A DNA stretch of 64,000 nt, from NCBI GenBank assembly GCA_017889545.1, contig JAGFZV010000007.1, positions 1 to 64,000 on the forward strand. Reading direction: 5' to 3'. Positions within the stretch are counted from its first letter, which is position 1. The number at the start of each line of letters is the position of its first letter. Below the pieces are notes generated by a model that worked only from the letters and a program-made list of their open reading frames with translations, ran no database searches and was not told the origin of the DNA. Both the position numbers and the translations under genes were made by a program. The DNA is from Bacillota bacterium. GTDB taxonomy: Bacteria > Bacillota > Negativicutes > CTSoil-072. Shown here one piece after another: positions 48,445 through 57,480 of this stretch.

Positions 48445-50304
48445 TCAACTGCTCATACGTCCAGCTATACATTCAATCTCAGCATCTGACAACCGCGCTA
48501 AGCTCCAACCTTGAGCAAACTTTGCCGTCTCAGATTTTGGCAACTGTGCTTCCGAAAGATCACGAATACGCACCCGCGCTGGCATAGCAGCACCTTCGCC
48601 AACAAAGATAGCCTCTTGTTGAGCTAGGTTTGGCAAAACTTTCGTCATTCCCGATAATCCGTCCGGCAAGAAACGGGAAACATGCTGTTGATCAGCCGCA
48701 TTCGTCAAACGCAAAATCAGCCATGTTCCACATTGCGCGATAACTGTACTTTCGATATCGGCAGGTCGTTGGCTTACCAACATTAGTCCAATCCCATACT
48801 TACGGCCCTCGCGAGCAATTCTCCTGATAGAATGTTGGGCTGCGGAGTATTCCGCTTCGCCACGATCAGGAACATATCTATGGGCCTCTTCGCATACTAA
48901 AACAACCGGATCGCGTTTGCGCTCTTCATCCGTTTGATAAACTTTGTATTGAAAGAGTAATCGAGCCAGAACTGCTGATAGAGGACCGGCAACTTCATTG
49001 GGCAAGCCGGAAATATCTAGTATCCGAAGGTCTTTTTTCATCTCCGTTTCCGCATTAATATCTCCAACCAATTGACCAATGACTTTCCCAAGAGAAAGGC
49101 TTTGCTGCGTCCATTCTTCCATTAAAAATTTGATGCGAGGATCACGACGTAGTACAGACAGTTTATCTAAGACCGACTTAAAAGTTTTGGCAAATTCGCC
49201 ATCAGCAATTTTTGATAAAGTCGTTCCCTGAACACGAGCTGCTTGCAAATACACGATATGATTATAAAACTCATTCAAACTAAAAGGACGTGGTTTATCA
49301 CGATCAAATTGCAACAATTGTTCTTCACTAATTCCTTCGACTGGTCTCGGAGCATCAATTTCCTTTCCGTCTGTTGGCGCTGGGCTTCCGTATGCTGTAG
49401 GTGAGGGTGCAACAAATCCAGCCGCTACCATCCGTGCATACGTTATGGCTTTATAAACAATGTTGTTCTGTGAAGTCGCTTCCTGCTCCGTTTTACCGAT
49501 CAATAGCATACGGAATTCATCAGCCGACATCAACCAATAGGGAAGAATGATCGGAGCTCCATTAGTTGTCTCTGTACCCAAGGGGTTATAAGCCCGATAT
49601 ATTTTAGCATGATCTCCAAAAGCATGACCATATTCTCCATGTGGATCAATAATCACGACCCGGGGATGACATTCGGTATCAGATTTCGCCTTATGTTCTA
49701 TCATGCTGTGAAGAAGTGCTGCCACAGCACCAGACTTGCCCGATCCTGTTGATCCCAAAACAGCACAGTGCATTCCAAACATTTTATCAATGTTGGCATG
49801 ACAATTCGTATTATCTGCTCCAACATAGCTCGCAAAAGGAACCAATGGATTGTAATCACCTAAGCGTTGTTTTCCCTCTGCCGCACTATAAAGTTCGGTT
49901 GTTTCTGGACGAGTAAGCAAATAGACACCTTGTCGCGGCAAAGGATATGTCGTAACACCACGGGAAAAATGCAATTTTTGTTCCGCCGAATTCCAAGCCC
50001 CTTCAGCAAACAACTCTACCTCCATCATTCGCTGATCTGCTTCGGGCGGTATCGGTTTGCCCATTTCAGTAAGTTCTTCGGATCTCATGCGTAATAAAGT
50101 GACAAAGCCGAAGACCAACCGACGTCCAAAATGAATCTTTACCATGCTACCCATTTGTCCAATCGGATACACGCGCCCTTCATAGGTTCTCGTTAACTCG
50201 GTCACGTCACCTGATAATTCTATCCGAATGGATGTGCCGGAAACTTCGACTAGATGACCAATCTTCAAGTCATTGACAAGATCAAAAGTATTCACAATAC
50301 ACAC
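48445..50304 (-). CDS. HerA-like hexameric ATPase/translocase
   Basis: LGSTGSGKSGAVAALLHSMIE, VVLVCEEAHRYVP, RRIAREGRKYGIGLMLVSQRPADIESTVIAQCGTW. Confidence 0.93.
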   Translation of the reverse strand: MCIVNTFDLVNDLKIGHLVEVSGTSIRIELSGDVTELTRTYEGRVYPIGQMGSMVKIHFGRRLVFGFVTLLRMRSEELTEMGKPIPPEADQRMMEVELFAEGAWNSAEQKLHFSRGVTTYPLPRQGVYLLTRPETTELYSAAEGKQRLGDYNPLVPFASYVGADNTNCHANIDKMFGMHCAVLGSTGSGKSGAVAALLHSMIEHKAKSDTECHPRVVIIDPHGEYGHAFGDHAKIYRAYNPLGTETTNGAPIILPYWLMSADEFRMLLIGKTEQEATSQNNIVYKAITYARMVAAGFVAPSPTAYGSPAPTDGKEIDAPRPVEGISEEQLLQFDRDKPRPFSLNEFYNHIVYLQAARVQGTTLSKIADGEFAKTFKSVLDKLSVLRRDPRIKFLMEEWTQQSLSLGKVIGQLVGDINAETEMKKDLRILDISGLPNEVAGPLSAVLARLLFQYKVYQTDEERKRDPVVLVCEEAHRYVPDRGEAEYSAAQHSIRRIAREGRKYGIGLMLVSQRPADIESTVIAQCGTWLILRLTNAADQQHVSRFLPDGLSGMTKVLPNLAQQEAIFVGEGAAMPARVRIRDLSEAQLPKSETAKFAQGWSLARLSDAEIECIAGRMSS

Positions 50305-51455
50305 CCCTCTGCTCCGCAGTTCAAGATTTTTGTTACTCCCTCAAATGTCCACCAGTTATAAGCCATATCGTCAGTAGGCGAACAGTATGGTCCCTGATCA
50401 CCTACATACAAGCCCTTCTCAGAAATGATATAAAGCCGCTTACCCCAAGGGCTTTTTCTCCATTCATTCAATTTATTATTCAATCCCTTGGAAAAAGCTA
50501 AAACGGTCGACTTATTCTCTGAACTTCTCATGGCAAATTCAATCTCTTGATTGATATGTTCATCACCGAAGCTGTAGCCGCAAATAGAAAGTACATTCTC
50601 AGCTTTTTTGTTTAGTGTTCGACGAAATAAATCAAAGTTTGCCGCAAATGGGTCACGTTGTGTCGCCAAATACTTCGTCGCTTGAGGGTAAATGAGAACT
50701 CTTCCGGCTTTTTCAGGATAAAGGTCGCCACTGCGAACCCTTAATATCCGGTCTTCCTCGCCAAGGTACCAGTCAATTGAGCCATGGAGCTTGACTATAT
50801 GTGCCCGGAAATTTTCATCCGGCTCTTTGGCGCCATATCGATAATTCCGATAGGCAACCGCACCCCCAGAAAATCCATCCCAATAGCTACAGCAGCATAA
50901 AGCCAGTGCATCTTCAAGGAGCGTATCATAATTTGTTGTAAATAAGTTTACCGCTCCTCTCCTTTCTGCAATCCCAGCTTGATTACGATGAAATAGAGCA
51001 TTAATAAACGATTGATGGACATCAATTGTTACGATTGATTTTCCTTTTTCGCCAGCGGTTTCTGATGCTCCATCTTTTGCCGGCTTATATCCCCAGCGAA
51101 TTGTTTCAGAAATCAATTTCAAAATTTTATCATGGGCGTCATTCATATCCGAAAGATTAAATTGTCCAGAACCAATCTTCACCGCCTTGTCTTTTCCTCG
51201 CTCTGCAATAGCAATGTAATCTCCTAAATGGCTAAGAATATGCTCGATATGAGCTTCTGAAGATAACTCAGTTTTTATTGCGTCGAATAGCGTTTTTACC
51301 GGGGAATCAGCTACCGCATAAATTCTTTTAGTCAAAGAATCAATTAAAGGGATTCCCGCGCTAAAGCTAATCCCAGCACCAAATAACCATGACTGATGGC
51401 TAATCGCCAACAACTCGTCAATCTGTTTTAAACAATCACTCGCTGAAGAATCCAA
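50292..51455 (-). CDS. SIR2 family NAD-binding protein
   Basis: FGAGISFSAGIP, LFTTNYDTLLEDAL, VKLHGSIDWYLG, SICGYSFGDEHIN; overlaps herA-like gene by 13 bp. Confidence 0.92.
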   Translation of the reverse strand: MDSSASDCLKQIDELLAISHQSWLFGAGISFSAGIPLIDSLTKRIYAVADSPVKTLFDAIKTELSSEAHIEHILSHLGDYIAIAERGKDKAVKIGSGQFNLSDMNDAHDKILKLISETIRWGYKPAKDGASETAGEKGKSIVTIDVHQSFINALFHRNQAGIAERRGAVNLFTTNYDTLLEDALALCCCSYWDGFSGGAVAYRNYRYGAKEPDENFRAHIVKLHGSIDWYLGEEDRILRVRSGDLYPEKAGRVLIYPQATKYLATQRDPFAANFDLFRRTLNKKAENVLSICGYSFGDEHINQEIEFAMRSSENKSTVLAFSKGLNNKLNEWRKSPWGKRLYIISEKGLYVGDQGPYCSPTDDMAYNWWTFEGVTKILNCGAEGCVL

Positions 51456-51564
51456 GCCTAATCGCCCCCACTAAAGAATTCTTTTCCTTACAGTCTTCCA
51501 ATTTCAGTACCAGGATATTTCTTATATCCTCAATATGCAACCACGTCCTTCTCTTTATTCTCCC

Positions 51565-54549
51565 CTATCCCCGCAACACTTCATAAATCGTCGACGCATC
51601 CTTAAAGTTCACGCCCAGAGCCGCAAAATGAGCCTTGCCGCAATCCACTTTCTTATTCTCGCTCTCACGACGTTTGTCTCGGTCCAAGGTACTCTTGGTT
51701 TCCCTGACCAGATAAAGTTTCTGGTCATCTTCCACCACTACGGCCCAATCAGGATTGTAGTCTCCCAATGGGGTCGCCACCTTGAACCAACGCGGCAATT
51801 TACAGAAGAACTTCACTTTTTCGTCGGAATCCAGTAGTTTGGCTACTTCTTCCTCAATGCCGGATTCGTAGGAAATATAGGTATAGGGAGTCCGGTCGTC
51901 ATGGCTCTGTACTTCATAAAGCCGATTCAGATACTCTTCGACTTCCTCTGTCTCGAACAACCGCATTTCATAGTTTTGCCCCTTAATCGGTTCATACTTT
52001 ATGCCGTCGATAATCAGTTCATGCAGGGCGCGGTTGATCATTTTGGCCACTTCAGTCATAAACGACTGTGGATTGACAGTAAAATCTTTCAGCCGACCTG
52101 ACTCTATCAAAATTCGGACCAGTGTGCCTCGAGTGAGTTCCGTTTCCCGTTGTAAAAAACCTAAAATGTCAGGCACTGGTTGATGATTATTGACAATATA
52201 CGTTCGGTTGCTGGTGATTTTGCCGCCTTCAACGCCAGCCTCCCGAATCTCCAAATCCCGTTTTGTGATCTCGATTTGCACAGCCCTGACTTCGGCCATA
52301 CTTTTGATCTTGTTCACAGCCCGTTCCACCAGGGTATCTGTCTTGAACTCCACAAAGTACCGCGTGCGTTGGCTGATCCGATCCCACAGCGCTTTAAAAT
52401 CCGGGTTCAGTTCTACCCGCTTGTTGTACCCCACCGGTTGCCGTTTTCGGGCATCCTTGACGAATTCACACGGCAGGAATTTCTTCAATCTTGCGACCAC
52501 AGCCTCTTCCATTCCCGAAAATGCATATGGAAGCTGCAAGGAAAAATCGTCCCGCTCCGACCAAAAAGCCTGCGTAAAATCGCCATTAGAATCAATATAT
52601 CCCTGCTTTTCGATATGCTGCCAAAGCTCTGTCGATTCATCCTGCGACAGATAGCGTGACCCGTCAGCATGGAGCAACGGAGTGAAAGCAATTCGCGGCA
52701 CGCGCCCGAACTTGAATCCGCCGCTGGGGTCGATCGCCGCTTCGATGTCGGATTGCAGCCCCCGGGCAAAGTTTTCAAAAGACTCATTGGCTATGACGGT
52801 CAACCGATTGATCTGCTCATCATATACCCGATCCCCGTCCTGATTCACCGGCAGCCGCAGGCCCCGGCCAATCGTTTGGCGGCGTTCGCGGTCGGTACCC
52901 ATTTCCCGCAAAGTGCAGATCTGAAACACATTGGGATTGTCCCAACCTTCCCGCAGCGCCGAATGACTGAAAATAAAGCGCAAAGGTACGTCATTGGACA
53001 GAAGGCGTTCCTTGTCCCGCATGATCAGTTCATACGTCTCGTCGTCTTTGGCAGTTCTGCCGCTGGTATCCAGCAGTTCCACGACTTTGCCCTTCTTCTT
53101 GTCGGACGAAAAATACCCGTTGTGGACTTCCTCTGCGGAATAGGGCAGCAGTCCTTTATACATCGGCTTTTGCCGGATTTTCTCATACGCTTCTTCGAAC
53201 CACAGAGCGACTTTCCCTTTTTGCCCATTGCCGACATCGTCATAGACCCGATAACTCTTGACATGGTCGATAAAAAACAGCGACAATACCTTTATTCCCT
53301 TGTCCCTCAGTTTCTTCTCCTTGGCGAAATGCGCTTCCACCGTCTGCTCGATCTGACTTTTCAGCCGTTCGTCATTCATGCCGCCCGACTCTTGCAAGAG
53401 CTCAACGACAACGCCGTTTTGAAACTCCACATATTCATTGCCAGGCTCGGCATTGATGTTCGTCACCAGGTATCCGTCATAATCCTCACGCTTCGTCTGG
53501 CTGGCCAAATCCGTTCCGTGTTTGATTTTAACCTGCTTTTCGCGGGTTCCATTGGGTGTATCATCGAAAATCGTCACTTTGGCTTGCGGAGTTTTGGACG
53601 TTTTGGGCCAATATCCCACTGCATCCAGCCGGACAAATGTCTGGTTGAAGTCCTGTGTGTCGCTGGCATCCACCACTTCGATCTGCTTAACCAGGCGCAA
53701 ATCAAATGCCCTGACAGGATCCAGCTGATAGAGCAGATGATAGGGATTGGCATGGGTAGCCGAATACCGCAGGCAGAACAGTGGGTTCAGATTGCGGATG
53801 GCCTTCTGCGACTTGTCAGTATTGTCTACGCTCTGCGGTTCATCAATGATTATAATGGGGCGGGTGGCCTGAATATATTCGATCGGGCGGCGTCCCGACA
53901 TTTTGTCCTGCTCCTGGTGAATGACATTAAGCCGTTTCTTCTGCTCCTCAGTAAGGTTGGCATACTCAACGTTCTCCCCGGCATCCTTCTGAAACGCCTG
54001 GATATTGATCACCATGATCTGTACTTCGTTATTCACGGCAAACTGGCGCACGCGGCTCAAATCTTTGGACTGGTAGACAAAATCATCGAACGAAACATTG
54101 TCGTAAAGCCCTTTGAAATGTTCCCGCATCAATTGAATCGAAGATGTCACGCCTTCACGAATAGCCACCGAAGGCACCACGATAATGAATTTTTTCAGAC
54201 CGTAAAGTTGGTTCAATTCAAAAATCGTCCGCAGATAGACATAGGTTTTGCCGGTACCGGTCTCCATCTCGACGGAAAAGTTGGGAAAATCATACGGGCA
54301 TCCTTCACCCAGTTCCCGGGAATGGGGTATCTGGTTGCGCGACTGAATAGCCTGCAAATTGGCCAGTAATTGATCCGGTGGTAGGAGATCACGGTTGCCA
54401 ATCCCCAGTTCGTTGAACATGCCTCCGTCAATTTTGCCAAAATCCGTCGAAAACAATGTTGCTTGTGCAGACAACCCTTCGAACAAATCTGTCACGCTCT
54501 GAATCGCTTCGAGCTGGTAGTCAAGGGTGGCGTCAAACTTCAGTTTCAT
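51565..54549 (-). CDS. type III restriction endonuclease, Res subunit
   Basis: METGTGKTYVYL, IIIDEPQSVD, TIGRGLRLPV helicase motifs; C-terminal YNPDWAVVVEDDQKLYLVRETKST (PD-(D/E)xK). Confidence 0.93.
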   Translation of the reverse strand: MKLKFDATLDYQLEAIQSVTDLFEGLSAQATLFSTDFGKIDGGMFNELGIGNRDLLPPDQLLANLQAIQSRNQIPHSRELGEGCPYDFPNFSVEMETGTGKTYVYLRTIFELNQLYGLKKFIIVVPSVAIREGVTSSIQLMREHFKGLYDNVSFDDFVYQSKDLSRVRQFAVNNEVQIMVINIQAFQKDAGENVEYANLTEEQKKRLNVIHQEQDKMSGRRPIEYIQATRPIIIIDEPQSVDNTDKSQKAIRNLNPLFCLRYSATHANPYHLLYQLDPVRAFDLRLVKQIEVVDASDTQDFNQTFVRLDAVGYWPKTSKTPQAKVTIFDDTPNGTREKQVKIKHGTDLASQTKREDYDGYLVTNINAEPGNEYVEFQNGVVVELLQESGGMNDERLKSQIEQTVEAHFAKEKKLRDKGIKVLSLFFIDHVKSYRVYDDVGNGQKGKVALWFEEAYEKIRQKPMYKGLLPYSAEEVHNGYFSSDKKKGKVVELLDTSGRTAKDDETYELIMRDKERLLSNDVPLRFIFSHSALREGWDNPNVFQICTLREMGTDRERRQTIGRGLRLPVNQDGDRVYDEQINRLTVIANESFENFARGLQSDIEAAIDPSGGFKFGRVPRIAFTPLLHADGSRYLSQDESTELWQHIEKQGYIDSNGDFTQAFWSERDDFSLQLPYAFSGMEEAVVARLKKFLPCEFVKDARKRQPVGYNKRVELNPDFKALWDRISQRTRYFVEFKTDTLVERAVNKIKSMAEVRAVQIEITKRDLEIREAGVEGGKITSNRTYIVNNHQPVPDILGFLQRETELTRGTLVRILIESGRLKDFTVNPQSFMTEVAKMINRALHELIIDGIKYEPIKGQNYEMRLFETEEVEEYLNRLYEVQSHDDRTPYTYISYESGIEEEVAKLLDSDEKVKFFCKLPRWFKVATPLGDYNPDWAVVVEDDQKLYLVRETKSTLDRDKRRESENKKVDCGKAHFAALGVNFKDASTIYEVLRG

Positions 54550-55406
54550 TCGCTGCCCTCCTGTCCGCTATCATCACTCAACATTTTTTTACGGGGCGCC
54601 GGGGGCAAAAAATTTTCTCCAGTCACCACATTGCGACCGGTTTTCTGCTCCAGTTCCAGTCGGGCTCGTTTGGCAATACGCCCACCGGTCTTCCCTGCTT
54701 GCTTGTTTTCATCCATCCCGCTGGCCTCCACGCTTTGGGCGATTTGTCGGGTGGACAGCTCGGCCAGCGCGGTGAAGATCAGCTCCGCCTCGCTCATATG
54801 GTCCCGCAGATTTTGCGTCTTCAATCCCTTGATCTCTTTGTGTTTTTTGACTGATACCCCGGTCCATTCCTGATGAATGATGTTGGTCAGAATCGCGTAT
54901 TCCTCTTCTCCGGCTATCTCATGGTCCCGCCAATAGTCGGTCAACTTGTTCCGGGTTTCCTGGCCCATCATCCGCTGCTGAATCCATTTTTCGCTGCGTC
55001 CGTGCTGCTGCCAGTACTCGCGGGCCCGGTCGAGCGAACGGGCCGGATCGGCCATGTCCTGCATGCGTTCATAGCCAACCTTGGCCAGCCATTGTTTGAA
55101 CGGTTCCGCCTTGGGTGACGGGATGGACTGGATAATTCGCAATAACCCTTGAACATTCGACGCATCGGTCAGTCGCATTTTTCCGTCCGGCGCTTCCATT
55201 TTCAACTGTCGACAAATTGTCGACAGTTCAAGTCCGTCTTCACTTTTTACCCGCAGTTTCATCTTGAACCAGTAATCACGTGGATTAACACTATCGGTCA
55301 ACGCGCCTACCACGTCCACGACCGAAAAATACCAACTCGCATCCTTTTCGTCGAAATGACGACGAATCTTATAGTTTTCAAACAACGCCAGCTCATTATC
55401 CTTCAT
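54546..55406 (-). CDS. BRO-N domain protein embedded in the type III R-M operon
   Basis: KIRRHFDEKDASWYFSVVDVVGALTDSVNPRDYWFKMKLR, SIPSPKAEPFKQWLAKVGYERM; 4-bp ATGA overlap with res. Confidence 0.85.
   Translation of the reverse strand: MKDNELALFENYKIRRHFDEKDASWYFSVVDVVGALTDSVNPRDYWFKMKLRVKSEDGLELSTICRQLKMEAPDGKMRLTDASNVQGLLRIIQSIPSPKAEPFKQWLAKVGYERMQDMADPARSLDRAREYWQQHGRSEKWIQQRMMGQETRNKLTDYWRDHEIAGEEEYAILTNIIHQEWTGVSVKKHKEIKGLKTQNLRDHMSEAELIFTALAELSTRQIAQSVEASGMDENKQAGKTGGRIAKRARLELEQKTGRNVVTGENFLPPAPRKKMLSDDSGQEGSE
55204..55228. repeat. 25-bp palindrome inside the BRO-N gene
   Basis: AACTGTCGACAA-A-TTGTCGACAGTT, perfect 12-bp arms. Confidence 0.85.
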
Positions 55407-55418
55407 CGTATCCCCTCC

Positions 55419-57455
55419 CTACACCGTCTTGAACACAATCTGATTGTGTTTCTCTTTTTGCAGATTGCGGGCAGCGAAGGTCTGAACGGCGTTGGACTTC
55501 AACTGATCATTGCCGCCAAAAGCGGAGTCGAGGCAGATGAATTGCATGGGCTCGTCTTCGGCTATCTGGTCGATCAATTCTTTGGTGACTTTTTCTGCCA
55601 GGCAGATCAATAAGGCTCCGTCAGCAATGGAGAAGACCGGCACTCCTGCGTATTCTTTCACTTTGGCTTTTTCTGTCGGTTGGAACCCTGCTTTCAGGAG
55701 AATTTCGAACAGCAGCGCTTCCTGCGAAGACGCTTGATTGATATGGTCGACGTGGTCCGTCAACTGCAGCGCCAATTGTTCTACCGTGACAGAGGCATCG
55801 ATGGGCCGCCACTGTTTAAAGTTGGACTGATCCAGTTTCAACACCCGGAATCCCCGGTCCTGGTCCTTGTCCCCCTCCAGGTCGAGTTTGCCTTCCTGTT
55901 CAGCATTCAGCTTTTTGATCACCCTGCGAATTCGTTCTTTGCCAATATCGGCAATGGTATGATAGCCGGCCTTGAAGGCTTCACTGTCTTCAGCACAGGG
56001 CTCAGGTAATTGAACCAGGATGAATTTGCGGTGTCCAGCATCTTGTTTATTTAGATCAAAAACTGCGTGGGCCGTAGTCGCAGAACCGGCGAAGAAGTCG
56101 AGGATAATGTCATCGGATAATGTTCTCGCTATCTCCAAAAGATATTTAATGAGTCTCGATGGTTTAGCAAAATCAAAAATTATATTGAGGTCTTTTAACT
56201 CTGCTGAACTCTGCCGGTTTTCAAATTTTTCGATAAAATTTGACGGAACCATTCCTTTCTCTTTTTGATCTTCAAGCCAAACTTTATTGTATATATTCCA
56301 CTTTGACTGTTCATTATTTTGGTTTAATAAAGCAGAAGTTGTTGTTTGTTTAAATACTATATTTCCAGCTGTAAGCTCTTTAACATAAGATGAAAAAACC
56401 CATTTCCACACACCATCTTCTGAAGTTGGCGCAACTTGTACTCCTTGCGCCACTAATTCCGGAAAATTAACTCCAGGTGGGATCACAAATGAGCCATCTG
56501 GGCACTCAATCCAGTATCTTTGATTGGGTCTATGGTCTAAACTGGCTTTATATAATCGTTCTTCACCATAAATTTCACCTGCTCGTAGGCCTTCCGTTTC
56601 AATTTTAGTATAATATCGATCAATTTGCTCCTGAAGTATCTCTGACCGAAAAGCGTCTGTTCTTTCTTTGTTTTTTGCATAAACACAAATATAATCAATA
56701 TTCGGAGTGAAAAAACGTCCTTTTGCTCCTCCAGATTTCATCATTCGAGAAATTATCCCTATAAAATTTTCTTCCCCAAAAACTTCATCACACAGCTTTT
56801 TGAGGTTTGTCACTTCATTATCATCAATGCTAATAAAGATAACCCCATCGTCCCGGAGCAGGTTCCGCGCCAGATACAGTCTCGGATACATCATGTTCAG
56901 CCACTTGGTATGAAAGCGGCCTTCGTTCGCAGTATTGGTGGAAAACTTCTTGCCTCTGCTGTCCACCAGTCCAGCATATTCCAGATAGGTCTGCAGGTCT
57001 TCAGTGTAATTATCCGGATAGATGAACTCCTTGCCGGTGTTGTAAGGCGGGTCGATATAGATCATCTTGACTTTGCCATAGTAGCTTTTCTGCAGAAGTT
57101 TCAACACTTCCAGATTATCGCCCTCGATGAACAGGTGCTCGGTCGTATCAAATTTCACTGACTCTTCGCGGCAAGGTTTCAAGGTGGCGCGGCTGGGCGT
57201 CTGGATCAGCCGCAGGGCGTCTTTTTTCCCAGGCCAGTCCATGCCGTATCGTTCGCGCCGGGCCTCGAACAAATCCGTGAACGTCCCGAGTTCGGCTTGG
57301 AGTTTGCCAAAGTCAACGGACTCCACCGTTTCCCCGGCGTCGTTCACAGTTTCGGTAAAGACCGTGGGAAACAGTTCTTTGAGACGAGCCCGCTGCTCGG
57401 CAGCGATGTCCAGTGACGTGCCGTTCATTTTTTTAGGTTGTTCGTTTGCCATCAC
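55419..57455 (-). CDS. type III DNA adenine methyltransferase, Mod subunit
   Basis: [20 protein letters not shown] (DPPY), [17 protein letters not shown] (FxGxG), [19 protein letters not shown]. Confidence 0.95.
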   Translation of the reverse strand: MMANEQPKKMNGTSLDIAAEQRARLKELFPTVFTETVNDAGETVESVDFGKLQAELGTFTDLFEARRERYGMDWPGKKDALRLIQTPSRATLKPCREESVKFDTTEHLFIEGDNLEVLKLLQKSYYGKVKMIYIDPPYNTGKEFIYPDNYTEDLQTYLEYAGLVDSRGKKFSTNTANEGRFHTKWLNMMYPRLYLARNLLRDDGVIFISIDDNEVTNLKKLCDEVFGEENFIGIISRMMKSGGAKGRFFTPNIDYICVYAKNKERTDAFRSEILQEQIDRYYTKIETEGLRAGEIYGEERLYKASLDHRPNQRYWIECPDGSFVIPPGVNFPELVAQGVQVAPTSEDGVWKWVFSSYVKELTAGNIVFKQTTTSALLNQNNEQSKWNIYNKVWLEDQKEKGMVPSNFIEKFENRQSSAELKDLNIIFDFAKPSRLIKYLLEIARTLSDDIILDFFAGSATTAHAVFDLNKQDAGHRKFILVQLPEPCAEDSEAFKAGYHTIADIGKERIRRVIKKLNAEQEGKLDLEGDKDQDRGFRVLKLDQSNFKQWRPIDASVTVEQLALQLTDHVDHINQASSQEALLFEILLKAGFQPTEKAKVKEYAGVPVFSIADGALLICLAEKVTKELIDQIAEDEPMQFICLDSAFGGNDQLKSNAVQTFAARNLQKEKHNQIVFKTV

Positions 57456-57480
57456 ACATTCTCCCTTGTCTTTTTAATTG

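Noticed and set aside
52669-54369. 566-aa plus-strand ORF
   Set aside because: Entirely antisense to the res gene, H/R/F-rich composition, no recognisable domain; treated as a shadow ORF.
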